Shown here in pieces: positions 16,674 to 26,189 of a stretch of 50,790 nt of DNA; position 1 is the first letter of the stretch, and the number at the start of each line of letters is the position of its first letter. The notes below the pieces were generated by a model. The model searched no databases. It saw only the letters and a program-made list of their open reading frames with translations, and was not told the origin of the DNA. The stretch spans positions 1 to 50,790 of the forward strand of contig CAJUBL010000017.1 of NCBI GenBank assembly GCA_910584665.1, given 5' to 3'. This stretch comes from an uncultured Muribaculaceae bacterium (lineage in GTDB: Bacteria > Bacteroidota > Bacteroidia > Bacteroidales > Muribaculaceae). A program made the position numbers and the translations under genes.

Positions 16674-19124
16674 ATGACAATGAAATACATTATAATCGGA
16701 GGTGTAGCCGGTGGAGCAACGGCTGCCGCAAGGATACGCCGAATAGACGAGACCGGCGAAATAATACTTTTCGAAAAGGGTGAACACATCTCGTATGCCA
16801 ACTGCGGTTTACCTTATTACATAGGCGGGACGATCGCCGACCGCGACAGACTGTTTGTGCAGACACCGGAGGCCTTCGGCAAGCGATTCAACATCGATGT
16901 CCGTATAAACGCCGAAGTTACGGCAGTCAATCCGGAAAGCAAAACCATAGAAGTGAGCAAGCCCGACGGATCCATGTACACCGAGACTTATGACCGGTTA
17001 CTGCTGTCACCGGGTGCAAATCCATTCAGACCCACCCTGCCGGGAATAGACCTGCCGGGAATATTCACCCTACGGAATGTTGCCGACACCGATGCTGTAA
17101 AAGACTATATAAACCATCACAAGATACGCAACGCCGTCGTTATCGGAGGCGGATTCATCGGACTGGAGATGGCCGAGAACCTCAGTGACATAGGAGCCAG
17201 GGTATCGGTAGTGGAAATGTCCGATCAGGTAATGGCACCTATAGACTACTCTATGGCATCGATCGTACATAACCATATTGTGGAGAAAGGCATTCATCTG
17301 TATCTAGACACGGCTGTTTCTTCTTTCGGAGAAAAAGACGGAGCGATCGAAGTAACATTCAGTTCAGGCGAACGTATCTCAGCCGATATCGTTATATTGT
17401 CCATAGGAGTACGTCCTGCCAATGAACTCGCGAAAAAGGCTGGAATCGAGACAGGTTCACGTGGAGGGATCAAAGTTGACGAGTATCTGCATACATCAGC
17501 GGCAGATATATATGCAGTAGGCGACGTCATCGAATTCCCACATCCGGAGACCGGCGAACCATGGATGAATTACCTTGCCGGACCGGCAAACCGCCAGGCC
17601 CGTATCGTGGCCGACAACATGGTTTGGGGCGATAAAATAAAATATGAAGGATCCATCGGCACTTCCGTCGCAAAGGTATTCGACCTTACCGTGGCAGCCA
17701 CAGGTCTGGCTGCGAAACGCCTGAAGCAGACCGGAACCGAATATCTGACAGCCACCATACATCCCAATTCTCACGCCGGTTATTATCCCGGGGCCGCCCC
17801 AATGACCATAAAGGTAGTATTCAGTCCTGAGTCAGACCGGATATTCGGTGCACAGATCGTAGGATATGACGGCGTTGACAAGCGCATAGATCTCCTTGCT
17901 CAGGTCATAAAAAACGGAGGGACAGTCTCTGACCTGACACGCACAGAACATGCCTATGCTCCACCATATTCATCAGCAAAAGACCCCGTAGCCATTGCGG
18001 GATATGTTGCAGAAAACATCCTCAGTGGCAAAATGTCACCCATATACTGGCGCGAGCTCAGGGATATCGACAAGAACAGCATAACATTGATTGACGTACG
18101 CACACCCGACGAGTTCGCCACCGGAGCAATCGGGAGCGCCATCAATATACCTCTTGACGACATGCGTGATAACATCGACCGTATCCCCAAGGATAAACCT
18201 ATAGTTATATACTGCGGAGTAGGACTTCGAGGATATCTCGCATCCAACATACTGAGGCAACGTGGATTCAGCAATGTCAGGAATCTTGTGGGCGGACTCA
18301 AGACCTACAAATCAGCTACCGGTGATATAACTAATCCGAAGTCCGTACAAGTAACAGCATCCGGGAACAGCAAAGACACAACTGTTGACGACACCACATC
18401 TGTGATCAGCATCAATGCCTGCGGTCTGTCATGCCCGGGACCGATAATGAAACTTAAGAATGCCATATCCGAAGCCCCCGACGGCACAGTGGTCAAAGTC
18501 GATTCCACCGACCCCGGATTTGCACGTGACGCACAGGCTTGGTGCGAATCGACCGGCAACAGTTTCATATCCCACGAATCATCACGCGGCATCAGTAGCG
18601 TTACAATCCGAAAAGCCGGAAACTCGACTCCGACGACCTCAACGACACAAAGCGGAAAGGGCAAATCATTCATCATGTTCAGCGACGATCTTGACAAGGC
18701 TCTTGCCACATTCGTATTGGCCAACGGTGCCGCTGCGACAGGAGAGAAAGTCACAATATTCTTTACTTTCTGGGGACTTAATGTCATAAAAAAACGGCAC
18801 AAGCCCAAAGTAAACAAAGACCTGTTCGGAAAAATGTTCGGAATGATGCTTCCGTCCCATTCCGGCAAGCTCAGACTGTCCAAGATGAATATGGGAGGTA
18901 TGGGTTCAAAAATGATGCGGAACATCATGCGGAAAAAGAACGTCGAGTCTCTTGAGAATCTGCGTGACATGGCAGTGGAAAACGGAGTCGAATTCATAGC
19001 CTGCCAGATGTCGATGGACGTAATGGGTATATCAAAAGAAGAATTACTTGATAACGTCACCATAGGGGGTGTGGCCACTTATATGAACCGCGCCGAAGAT
19101 TCCAATGTGAACCTGTTCATTTAA
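16674..19124 (+). CDS. CoA-disulfide reductase/rhodanese/TusA/DsrE-like four-module fusion
   Basis: The product is 816 aa from ATG 16674, or 814 from ATG 16680 (MKYIIIGG); residues are numbered from the second. Residues 1-450 are an FAD/NAD(P) disulfide reductase with GGVAGGATAAA at 8-18 and the single redox Cys C42 in SYANCGLPYYIGG, as in CoA-disulfide and CoA-persulfide reductases. A rhodanese domain (about 460-550) has its active Cys near 512 in YCGVGLRGY. A TusA domain (about 573-640) has CGLSCPGP. The C-terminus (about 660-814) is a DsrE/DsrF-like domain with FIACQMSMDVMG. Together they suggest reduction and passage of persulfide sulfur between Cys residues in the cytoplasm. The Met-rich insert after GKMFGMM is unusual. 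Confidence 0.88.
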   Translation: MTMKYIIIGGVAGGATAAARIRRIDETGEIILFEKGEHISYANCGLPYYIGGTIADRDRLFVQTPEAFGKRFNIDVRINAEVTAVNPESKTIEVSKPDGSMYTETYDRLLLSPGANPFRPTLPGIDLPGIFTLRNVADTDAVKDYINHHKIRNAVVIGGGFIGLEMAENLSDIGARVSVVEMSDQVMAPIDYSMASIVHNHIVEKGIHLYLDTAVSSFGEKDGAIEVTFSSGERISADIVILSIGVRPANELAKKAGIETGSRGGIKVDEYLHTSAADIYAVGDVIEFPHPETGEPWMNYLAGPANRQARIVADNMVWGDKIKYEGSIGTSVAKVFDLTVAATGLAAKRLKQTGTEYLTATIHPNSHAGYYPGAAPMTIKVVFSPESDRIFGAQIVGYDGVDKRIDLLAQVIKNGGTVSDLTRTEHAYAPPYSSAKDPVAIAGYVAENILSGKMSPIYWRELRDIDKNSITLIDVRTPDEFATGAIGSAINIPLDDMRDNIDRIPKDKPIVIYCGVGLRGYLASNILRQRGFSNVRNLVGGLKTYKSATGDITNPKSVQVTASGNSKDTTVDDTTSVISINACGLSCPGPIMKLKNAISEAPDGTVVKVDSTDPGFARDAQAWCESTGNSFISHESSRGISSVTIRKAGNSTPTTSTTQSGKGKSFIMFSDDLDKALATFVLANGAAATGEKVTIFFTFWGLNVIKKRHKPKVNKDLFGKMFGMMLPSHSGKLRLSKMNMGGMGSKMMRNIMRKKNVESLENLRDMAVENGVEFIACQMSMDVMGISKEELLDNVTIGGVATYMNRAEDSNVNLFI

Positions 19125-19146
19125 ATCCGATTACCGTCATACAATA

Positions 19147-19178
19147 AAAATGGGGCCGTGACAACACAGCCCCATTTT
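19147..19178. terminator. Bidirectional rho-independent terminator
   Basis: AAAATGGGGC (19147-19156) pairs perfectly with GCCCCATTTT (19169-19178) around a 12-base loop, with T-rich or A-rich flanks on both sides. It lies between the convergent fusion gene and rubrerythrin gene and can serve both. Confidence 0.85.
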
Positions 19179-19199
19179 ATTTTGCTCGGTTATAACCGT

Positions 19200-19751
19200 T
19201 TATTTCTTGAAGAAACGGTTGAACAGGCCAAGGAAACCACGGCCGTGACGTGCCTCATCCTTAGCCATCTCGTGTACAGTGTCGTGGATTGCGTCGAGAT
19301 TAAGCTCTTTGGCACGTTTTGCGATACGCATCTTATCCTCGTTGGCGCCGGCCTCAGCCATCATACGCTTCTCAAGGTTAGTCCTGGTATCCCAGACCAT
19401 ATCACCGAGAAGTTCAGCGAACTTCGCTGCATGCTCTGCCTCTTCCCATGCATAGCGCTTGAAAGCCTCTGCGATTTCGGGATATCCCTCACGGTCAGCC
19501 TGACGGGACATAGCCAGATACATACCTACCTCGGTGCACTCACCGTTGAAGTGATTATTGAGATCCTTAATCATCTCTTCGTCACATCCTTTTGCTACAC
19601 CAATCTCATGCTCGGTGACAAATTTGCATACCTCTGTATCGTCGAGTTCCTTGAATTTTGACTTGGGAGCACCACACTGCGGGCACTTTTCGGGAGCTTC
19701 ATCACCTTCATGGATATATCCACAAATGGTGCAGATAAATTTCTTCTTCAT
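19200..19751 (-). CDS. Rubrerythrin-like peroxidase (N-terminal rubredoxin domain)
   Basis: The 183-aa protein has an N-terminal rubredoxin-like iron site (C7xxC10 and C23xxC26, the second as CPQCGAPKSKF). A ferritin-like four-helix domain with di-iron ligands follows: E in ECTEVG, WEEAEHAAKF, and DEARHGRGF. This is the reverse rubrerythrin order. These enzymes reduce hydrogen peroxide with NADH-derived electrons in anaerobes. The location beside a thiol/persulfide protein suggests a redox-defence corner, but the genes are convergent, not an operon. I found no good promoter match in the 63 bp upstream. Confidence 0.9.
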   Translation of the reverse strand: MKKKFICTICGYIHEGDEAPEKCPQCGAPKSKFKELDDTEVCKFVTEHEIGVAKGCDEEMIKDLNNHFNGECTEVGMYLAMSRQADREGYPEIAEAFKRYAWEEAEHAAKFAELLGDMVWDTRTNLEKRMMAEAGANEDKMRIAKRAKELNLDAIHDTVHEMAKDEARHGRGFLGLFNRFFKK

Positions 19752-19814
19752 AGTTTTAATTTTTAAATTTCGGGTATATTCATGTTTAAAAGGGTAAAGA
19801 TGCCACAGACCTCA

Positions 19815-21002
19815 TTACCCAATTATATTATAACGCTTGAATACCTTGGTTAGTTTTTCGATAGCCTCGGCAACCTGCTCGGGAGTATGAGTGGCCATAA
19901 GACTGAAACGGATCAGAGTATCCTGAGGAGCCACAGCCGGCGAAACCACGGGATTTACAAAGATACCCTCGTTCTGAAGCTCGGTAGTGATGGCGAACGT
20001 CTTCATATTATCGCGGATATAAAGCGGAATAATAGGAGTCGAAGTGTGACCGATCTCAAATCCGGCAGAACGGAATCCCTCGAGTGCCATATGGGTCAGT
20101 TTCCATAGATTCTCCTGCCTTTCAGGCTCCTGTTCCATGATATCTATAGCCTTGAGAGCCGCAGCCGTCGAAGCCGGAGTAATTGAAGCGGTGAAGATGT
20201 ATGAACGCGAGTGATGACGCAGGAAGTTGGTAATCTCCTTATCGGTAGCGATAAAGCCGCCAAGCGAAGCGAAAGACTTGGAGAATGTTCCCATCACGAG
20301 ATCCACGTCTTCGGTAACACCGAAGTGATTGCACGTTCCGCGTCCGCCCTTACCGAACACGCCTATACCATGTGCCTCGTCGACCATAACAGTAGCATTG
20401 TATTGCTTAGCCAGACGCGTGATCTCAGGCAGATTGGCAACGTCACCCTCCATCGAGAAGACACCATCGGTCACGATCAGTTTAACCTTGTCGGGATCAC
20501 ATTTCTGGAGTTGCTTTTCAAGCGATTCCATGTCATTGTGCCTGTATTTGAGCGACGAAGAGAACGACAGACGGCGCCCCTCGATAATCGAGGCATGATC
20601 CTGCTCATCCCACAATATATAGTCCTCACGGCCTGTAAGACATGACACAACTCCGAGATTAACCTCAAAACCGGTGGAGTATATCATCACATCCTCCTTA
20701 CCTATATACTCGGCTATACGTGCTTCAAGTTTTTTGTGAAGATCAAGTGTACCGTTCAGGAACGGAGAACCGGCACAGCCGGTTCCATATTTCTTTGTCG
20801 CCTCGATGGCGGCTTCCTTGATACGGGGATCAGACACCAGACCGGTATAACAGTTACTGCCGAACATCAGAACGCGCTTGCCGTTAATTATCACCTCGGG
20901 CTCCTGCTCGCTCGATATGGCGCGAAAGTAGGGATAGACACCTGCAGCCATAGCTTTCTGTGGCTCGGTATACTGTGAGAGTTTCTTCTGTAAGAGCTTC
21001 AT
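19815..21002 (-). CDS. spt: Serine palmitoyltransferase-like alpha-oxoamine synthase
   Basis: The 395-aa PLP enzyme has LMFGSNCYTGL, KYGTGCAGSPFLNGTLDLH, the cofactor-stacking H136 in DEQDHAS, D208/H211 in VDEAHG and the Schiff-base K242 in GTFSKSFASLGG. The start MKLLQKKLSQYTEPQKAMAAGVYPYF resembles Bacteroides serine palmitoyltransferase, which condenses serine and palmitoyl-CoA to 3-ketosphinganine, the first step to sphingolipids. 2-amino-3-ketobutyrate CoA ligase and KAPA synthase are the close alternatives. The N-terminus and Bacteroidales setting favour Spt. It appears to be monocistronic. Confidence 0.85.
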   Translation of the reverse strand: MKLLQKKLSQYTEPQKAMAAGVYPYFRAISSEQEPEVIINGKRVLMFGSNCYTGLVSDPRIKEAAIEATKKYGTGCAGSPFLNGTLDLHKKLEARIAEYIGKEDVMIYSTGFEVNLGVVSCLTGREDYILWDEQDHASIIEGRRLSFSSSLKYRHNDMESLEKQLQKCDPDKVKLIVTDGVFSMEGDVANLPEITRLAKQYNATVMVDEAHGIGVFGKGGRGTCNHFGVTEDVDLVMGTFSKSFASLGGFIATDKEITNFLRHHSRSYIFTASITPASTAAALKAIDIMEQEPERQENLWKLTHMALEGFRSAGFEIGHTSTPIIPLYIRDNMKTFAITTELQNEGIFVNPVVSPAVAPQDTLIRFSLMATHTPEQVAEAIEKLTKVFKRYNIIG

Positions 21003-21085
21003 TATATGAGATTCTCTATTGTATTACTGTTGATTCCTAAAATAATAGAAGTGATAGAATGACATCTATGCCTTATATCAAGTTG

Positions 21086-21120
21086 CAAATTTAGTAATTT
21101 TTTGGGGTTTCCTGTTCAAA
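21086..21120 (-). promoter_or_regulatory. Promoter of spt
   Basis: The minus strand has TTTG (21120-21117), a 23-base spacer and TAAATTTG (21093-21086). The -7 box is exact and the spacer is at the upper limit. The leader to the ATG at 21002 is about 80 bases. Confidence 0.5.
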
Positions 21121-21170
21121 AGACCTTGTATTTTAACACAAATGAAATACTTTTTTTTGTTAACGATGTC

Positions 21171-21209
21171 AAAAAACAACGGTAACAGTCATACATACAA
21201 CTGCTACCG
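21171..21209 (-). terminator. Rho-independent terminator of the PUL operon
   Basis: Downstream of the last PUL gene, 21200-21209 pairs with 21180-21189 (10 bp, one mismatch) around a 10-base loop. It is followed on the minus strand by GTTG and six T. It is placed 55 bases after the GH2 stop and ends the long minus-strand operon. Confidence 0.75.
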
Positions 21210-21264
21210 ATGTCTATAATATTCAGCGACGTAGAGATATAGCACTACATTCCTATAACAATTC

Positions 21265-23730
21265 TCATGAAACAGGAATAGAGATAGTTGCCGGACGAAG
21301 GCCCGGAGCTGTCACTTTCAATGTTACCACACCCTGGCTTTCTCCACTCTGAACAATCGCTGTACAGCGTCCGCTGAAGAGATGCATCTGAGGAAGATGA
21401 AACAGGTCGAGCGAAGTTGCATCTCCGTTAGCCGAAGCACGATACCGGCCATTTCCGGTAACATTGAATTTCACAAGACGTGTATCGTCAGGACATAGGT
21501 TGCCATTGCGGTCTATGACCGAAACTGTAACATAAGCGAGATCTTCGCCATCAGCCTTCAGCACCGAAGCATCAGTATCAAGTTTCAGCGCATAAGGCTT
21601 TCCTGCTGTTCTCACGATTTTCTCACGTACCGCCCTGCCGTCGTGATCATAGGCGACAACCTTTATTTCTCCGGGCTCATAGACAGCGTCCATCCACATC
21701 AGACGATATCGGCGCAACAGAGCCATAGGGTCGGCACTTTCGGAGGCCTCTCCGGCACTCCAGAACCGCTGACGTCCCTGGCTCCGGCCATTGATGAACA
21801 GTTCAGCCTCCGGAAGACTGGTATATACCATCACAGGAGTAACCTGTCCTTCCCGCCCGGGCCAGGTCCAGTGAGGCACGACATGAAACGTGGTATCCTT
21901 ACGATTCCACTGGCTGCGATACAGATAATAGCGATCCTTGGGTATCGACGCCAGATCTATTATACCGAACAGCGAGCTGTGACTGGGCCATGCGTCCGTA
22001 TTGTAGGGTGAAGGTTCGCCGAGGTAATCGAATCCGGTCCAGACAAACTGTCCCATAGTCCACGGATAGTCCTCGGCCAACGCAAAATCGACATCCGGAA
22101 TGTTGGACCACGAACAGCTCTCGGTATCGTAACCGCTCGACTGGTGATCCGGATACATAGCTGTACCTGATACAGCTACCGGAAATTTGTACACACCCCG
22201 TGAACTGACTGTAGATGCGGTTTCTGAACCTAGAACAACACCCTGAGGCAGTCTCTCGTAAGACTCGACATAACGATGTGTACGGTAATTGAGTCCGGGG
22301 ACGTCGATCATCGAGGCAAAACCGTTCTCAAGCACACAGGAAACCTGGTCCATACCACATGTGACAGGGCGTGTGGGATCCTCGCGATGGCATATATCCT
22401 GCAGAAACTTAGCAACCTTATAGCCCTCGTCACTGCACTGAGTAGGAACCTCATTGCCCACCGACCACATCACCACCGAAGGATGATTGCGGTAATTGTG
22501 AAGCATATTGACCATATCCCGCTCGGCCCACTCGTCAAAGAAACGGTGGTAACCGTTCTGACACTTGGCGATATCCCACTCGTCAAACGGCTCGATCATC
22601 ATCATAAGGCCCATCTCATCACACAGTTCCACAAGCTCAGGTGCAGGCATATTGTGAGATGTTCTGACAGCGTCACATCCCATATCTTTCAGCATCCTGA
22701 GCTGGTGACGCAGCGCCGGCCGACTGATAGCCGCTCCCAACGGTCCGAGATCATGATGATTGCAGACACCCTGAAACTTACGTGGCATTCCGTTAAGGAA
22801 AAAACCGCGCTCGGGAACAACCTCGACTGAACGGATGCCGAAGCGTGTCTCGCAGCTGTCAACATCACGCCCGCCATCATCCCTGACTCTTGTACGGGCG
22901 ATATAGAGCGAAGGGCTTTCGGGCGACCATAACAAAGGTACAGAGACTTCGAAGTTCTGCTCCACCGGCAAGCCATGGTTTACACGCCCTCTGGTGGTAC
23001 GCGAAGCCACGATTTTTCCGTCGGGCGCCACAATATCGGTGTTGACTTCGACATCACGGTCGGCAGAATTGAGAATCTTCGTAAGCAGCCTGACGGTTGC
23101 AAAATCCTTACCTACATGAGGTGTGGTCACGTGAGTTCCCCACACCGGAACATGTATCGGATCGGTCTCAACGAGATGGACATTGCGGTAAAGGCCGGCA
23201 CCGGGATACCAGCGCGAAGAGAAAGGTCTGTTCTCGAGACGCACGGCGAGTGTATTCCCGAGTCCGTCGGAGTTCAGATACGGCGTAACATCAAAATGAA
23301 ACGAATTATAACCGAATGGCCACTGTCCGACCTCATAACCGTTGACCCACACGCGGGCCTCGCTCATGGCTCCGTCAAATATCAATGAAACCTGCTTTCC
23401 GGGAGTTGTCTCAAATGTTGTGCGATACCATCCGGTACCTATATATGGAAGTCCGCCAGAACGTCCGGTCTTCAGTGTGGCTTTCTTCTCTCCATCCTGG
23501 GTTACGGCAACCGTCTGCAGGTCATGTCTGCGGTCAAACGGACCATATATAGCCCAGTCATGAGGCACTGTCACCTTCTGCCAGCCGCTGTCATCATAAT
23601 CAGAAGCGACTGCCGCCGGATCATCATTGCGAGTAAATCTCCAGCCTTCTTTCAATAACATCTCATGGCGCTGAGCCATTGCACTGAAACTGACAAAGGC
23701 ACCGAACAGCAACAACAGAACATTCTTCAT
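21265..23730 (-). CDS. GH2 beta-galactosidase, secreted
   Basis: The 821-aa product has a signal peptide (about 1-19, cut after SAMAQ). It has the GH2 sugar-binding domain (about 25-190, with WYRTTF and VWVNG), the immunoglobulin-like domain (195-300) and the TIM barrel (305-600). The acid/base is E427 in WSVGNEVP and the nucleophile is E503 in GSETAS. The tail carries DUF4982-type and Ig-like sandwich domains, as in many Bacteroidota beta-galactosidases. It should remove terminal beta-galactose from the PUL glycan in the periplasm. The start overlaps the GH3 stop by four bases (ATGA), and it is the last gene of the operon. Confidence 0.88.
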   Translation of the reverse strand: MKNVLLLLFGAFVSFSAMAQRHEMLLKEGWRFTRNDDPAAVASDYDDSGWQKVTVPHDWAIYGPFDRRHDLQTVAVTQDGEKKATLKTGRSGGLPYIGTGWYRTTFETTPGKQVSLIFDGAMSEARVWVNGYEVGQWPFGYNSFHFDVTPYLNSDGLGNTLAVRLENRPFSSRWYPGAGLYRNVHLVETDPIHVPVWGTHVTTPHVGKDFATVRLLTKILNSADRDVEVNTDIVAPDGKIVASRTTRGRVNHGLPVEQNFEVSVPLLWSPESPSLYIARTRVRDDGGRDVDSCETRFGIRSVEVVPERGFFLNGMPRKFQGVCNHHDLGPLGAAISRPALRHQLRMLKDMGCDAVRTSHNMPAPELVELCDEMGLMMMIEPFDEWDIAKCQNGYHRFFDEWAERDMVNMLHNYRNHPSVVMWSVGNEVPTQCSDEGYKVAKFLQDICHREDPTRPVTCGMDQVSCVLENGFASMIDVPGLNYRTHRYVESYERLPQGVVLGSETASTVSSRGVYKFPVAVSGTAMYPDHQSSGYDTESCSWSNIPDVDFALAEDYPWTMGQFVWTGFDYLGEPSPYNTDAWPSHSSLFGIIDLASIPKDRYYLYRSQWNRKDTTFHVVPHWTWPGREGQVTPVMVYTSLPEAELFINGRSQGRQRFWSAGEASESADPMALLRRYRLMWMDAVYEPGEIKVVAYDHDGRAVREKIVRTAGKPYALKLDTDASVLKADGEDLAYVTVSVIDRNGNLCPDDTRLVKFNVTGNGRYRASANGDATSLDLFHLPQMHLFSGRCTAIVQSGESQGVVTLKVTAPGLRPATISIPVS

Positions 23731-26189
23731 AACACAATCTTTTCTTTGAGTATCAGGTTATCAGACGAATTACCGACCTGGATAGTGAATGAACCGGGAT
23801 CAACAACAAATTCTTTCCTGTCAAGGTCATAATAATAAAACGATTCATCGTCGAGCAGTACTACAACACGGCGTGTCTCACCGGGCTTGAGATTTACCTT
23901 TTCGAATCCCTTGAGTTCCTTGGCGGGTCGTGCCACCCGGCATTCATCATCGGTAATATAGACCTGAGCAACCTCGGCGGCCTCACGTTTCCCCGTATTG
24001 GTAACATCAAACGATACTTCCATATTGTGTCCGCCCTTGTTTTCGACTTTCAGATTATCAAACCTGAATGTAGAATAACTCAGACCGAAACCGAACGGAA
24101 ACAGCGGTTTCACTCCCGTGCGGTCATAGCCGCGGTAGCCTGTGAACACACCCTCACGGTAATCAATGTGGGAACACTCACGTTTCTTCGGTTCGGCATT
24201 AGCGTGATAGTTCTCCGAGCATGGATTGTCCCTGAGTTCACGCTCAATCGAGATAGGAAGCTTGCCCGAGGGTGACAGACTGCCGGTAAGAATCTCGGCG
24301 AGAGCCTGTCCTCCCTCCTGACCCGGATACCATGCCATCACTACGGCCCGCGCAGCATCAGTCCACTGAGCGAAATCGACACCGCCGCCGGCATTGACCA
24401 CAACGGCAAGGTTGGGATTGATTGAGGCAAGACGTCTGATGAAACGGTTCTGATAACCGGGAAGCGAGAAACTGCGGTCAAAACCCTCTCCTTCAATATT
24501 ACCATTGAAGCCCGTACAGTAAACAACATTATCGGCACGGCGCAACTCGCGCTCAAGCACTCCGTCATCGAGAAGTTTTATTGAAAGTTCAATAGTCGCA
24601 TCAGACGTATTGTCAAAATACTCGACATAGATATCATAAGGTCTGCCGGCCTCTACATCATATTCCACTTCACGGGTAGACAATGAATGGCCGCCCCAGT
24701 CGGCAGCGAGTACCTTGCCGTTCACACTGATACGGTAACCGTCATCACCGCTGATGGTGATCTTTAACTGACCGTCACTGTCAGGGCGATAGAATGCTTT
24801 CCACTCAGCCGAGAAATAATCGGTCGGAAAATCGTCGAACGGCGCACCGCTCTTCCATGCGAACCTTATTGACGGATCGATACGCTCTGCATCCGGCTTG
24901 CCCTCGCGTTTCACATTCTTGTAATAACGGCCGGCAAAGCCCTTCCGTGTCATCGTCGAGTCGGTATAAATACGATCGGTGATATCATGGTACAGAACAT
25001 TGTCATCAAGTACCACAGTCTTTCTGTGCATGGCTTTCAGGGCCTGCGTCAGCGGAGTCACCGAAAACGGCGACACGCGGCCGCTGCCGCCGCCGGTTTC
25101 AATCCTGTCGGCATTGGGTCCGAGAACGACCGTACGGCCTTTCAGGGGAAGCATGCCGTCGTTCTTGAGCAGCACGATACCCTCACGTGCCACATCCAGA
25201 GCAGTCTGGCGTGACGGACCGTAATCAAGTTCGACCGAATCATCCTTCTGGTCACGGTCAAGGAGTCCGAACGCGATGAATGTCGACAGCAGATGCTCCA
25301 CCTTACGGTCAATCGCAGCCTCGGTGACACGGCCTGTCGCGATAGCCTCCTTAAGTAACGGACGGGTAAAGAACACACCCTTGGGCATCTCCAGATCAAG
25401 ACCGTTGTTGGCGGCATTGACCGTGGAATAGACTGAAGTCCAGTCACTCATGAGCAAGCCGTCAAAACCCCACGTATCCCGCAACACGTCTATATTGAGC
25501 CAGCGGTTCTCCGTGGCATGGACTCCGTTGACCAGATTGTAGCTGTCCATCACAGCTCCCACACCGGCCTTCTGTACAGCCTTGCGGAATGCCGGAAAGT
25601 AAATTTCATGCAACGTGCGCTCATCTATATCGCTGCTGGCATGATGACGGCTCCATTCCTGATTGTTCCCTGCAAAGTGTTTGATCGTGGCGATGACACC
25701 GCGGGACTGCACACCGGAGATGTACTCGCATGCCATCTCGGATGTCAGATACGGATCCTCACCCATGTATTCATAGTTACGCCCGCACAGCGGCGAACGG
25801 TAGATGTTGACACCGGGACCAAGCAGTATTCCTACACCGCGGGCCCGGGCATCATCTCCGAGCGAGGTGCCGTAGCGGCGTGCCATGTCGCGGTTCCATG
25901 TCGCAGCAAGAAGTATGCCGCTGGGATACAGCGTGCTGTGGGGCGCATGGTTGCGTATGCCCTGAGGTCCGTCGGCAAGCCTTATGCGCGGAATGCCGAG
26001 ACGCCCGACAGGACGCAGGGTGAATGATGTCTCTCCCGAGAGGTAATCGATCTTCTCATCGAGCGTCATCTGCGCCACAAGCTCACGGGCACGCGCCTTG
26101 TGCTCCTGGCTTATTGTCACTGCCTGCAACGACAGCGATGTGGTCGTCACACACACCGCCGCCGTCATTATGGTTCTGATCAGTTTCAT
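23727..26189 (-). CDS. GH3 beta-glycosidase with PA14 insert, secreted
   Basis: The 820-aa product has a signal peptide (about 1-23). The GH3 N-terminal barrel contains LADGPQGIR, GRNYEYMGEDPYL, KHFAGNNQE and the nucleophile D249 in LLMSDW. The C-terminal GH3 domain is interrupted by a PA14 carbohydrate-binding domain at about 418-540 (FAGRYY, ISGDDGYRI, VEYFDN), and the fibronectin III-like domain ends the protein. PA14-inserted GH3 enzymes include beta-glucosidases and related enzymes; specificity cannot be told here. Four-base overlaps (ATGA) join it to the genes on both sides. Confidence 0.9.
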   Translation of the reverse strand: MKLIRTIMTAAVCVTTTSLSLQAVTISQEHKARARELVAQMTLDEKIDYLSGETSFTLRPVGRLGIPRIRLADGPQGIRNHAPHSTLYPSGILLAATWNRDMARRYGTSLGDDARARGVGILLGPGVNIYRSPLCGRNYEYMGEDPYLTSEMACEYISGVQSRGVIATIKHFAGNNQEWSRHHASSDIDERTLHEIYFPAFRKAVQKAGVGAVMDSYNLVNGVHATENRWLNIDVLRDTWGFDGLLMSDWTSVYSTVNAANNGLDLEMPKGVFFTRPLLKEAIATGRVTEAAIDRKVEHLLSTFIAFGLLDRDQKDDSVELDYGPSRQTALDVAREGIVLLKNDGMLPLKGRTVVLGPNADRIETGGGSGRVSPFSVTPLTQALKAMHRKTVVLDDNVLYHDITDRIYTDSTMTRKGFAGRYYKNVKREGKPDAERIDPSIRFAWKSGAPFDDFPTDYFSAEWKAFYRPDSDGQLKITISGDDGYRISVNGKVLAADWGGHSLSTREVEYDVEAGRPYDIYVEYFDNTSDATIELSIKLLDDGVLERELRRADNVVYCTGFNGNIEGEGFDRSFSLPGYQNRFIRRLASINPNLAVVVNAGGGVDFAQWTDAARAVVMAWYPGQEGGQALAEILTGSLSPSGKLPISIERELRDNPCSENYHANAEPKKRECSHIDYREGVFTGYRGYDRTGVKPLFPFGFGLSYSTFRFDNLKVENKGGHNMEVSFDVTNTGKREAAEVAQVYITDDECRVARPAKELKGFEKVNLKPGETRRVVVLLDDESFYYYDLDRKEFVVDPGSFTIQVGNSSDNLILKEKIVL

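Noticed and set aside
19187..19198. 12-base palindrome CGGTTATAACCG as an operator
   Set aside because: It lies just past the rubrerythrin stop, downstream of both neighbours, where an operator would have nothing to control.
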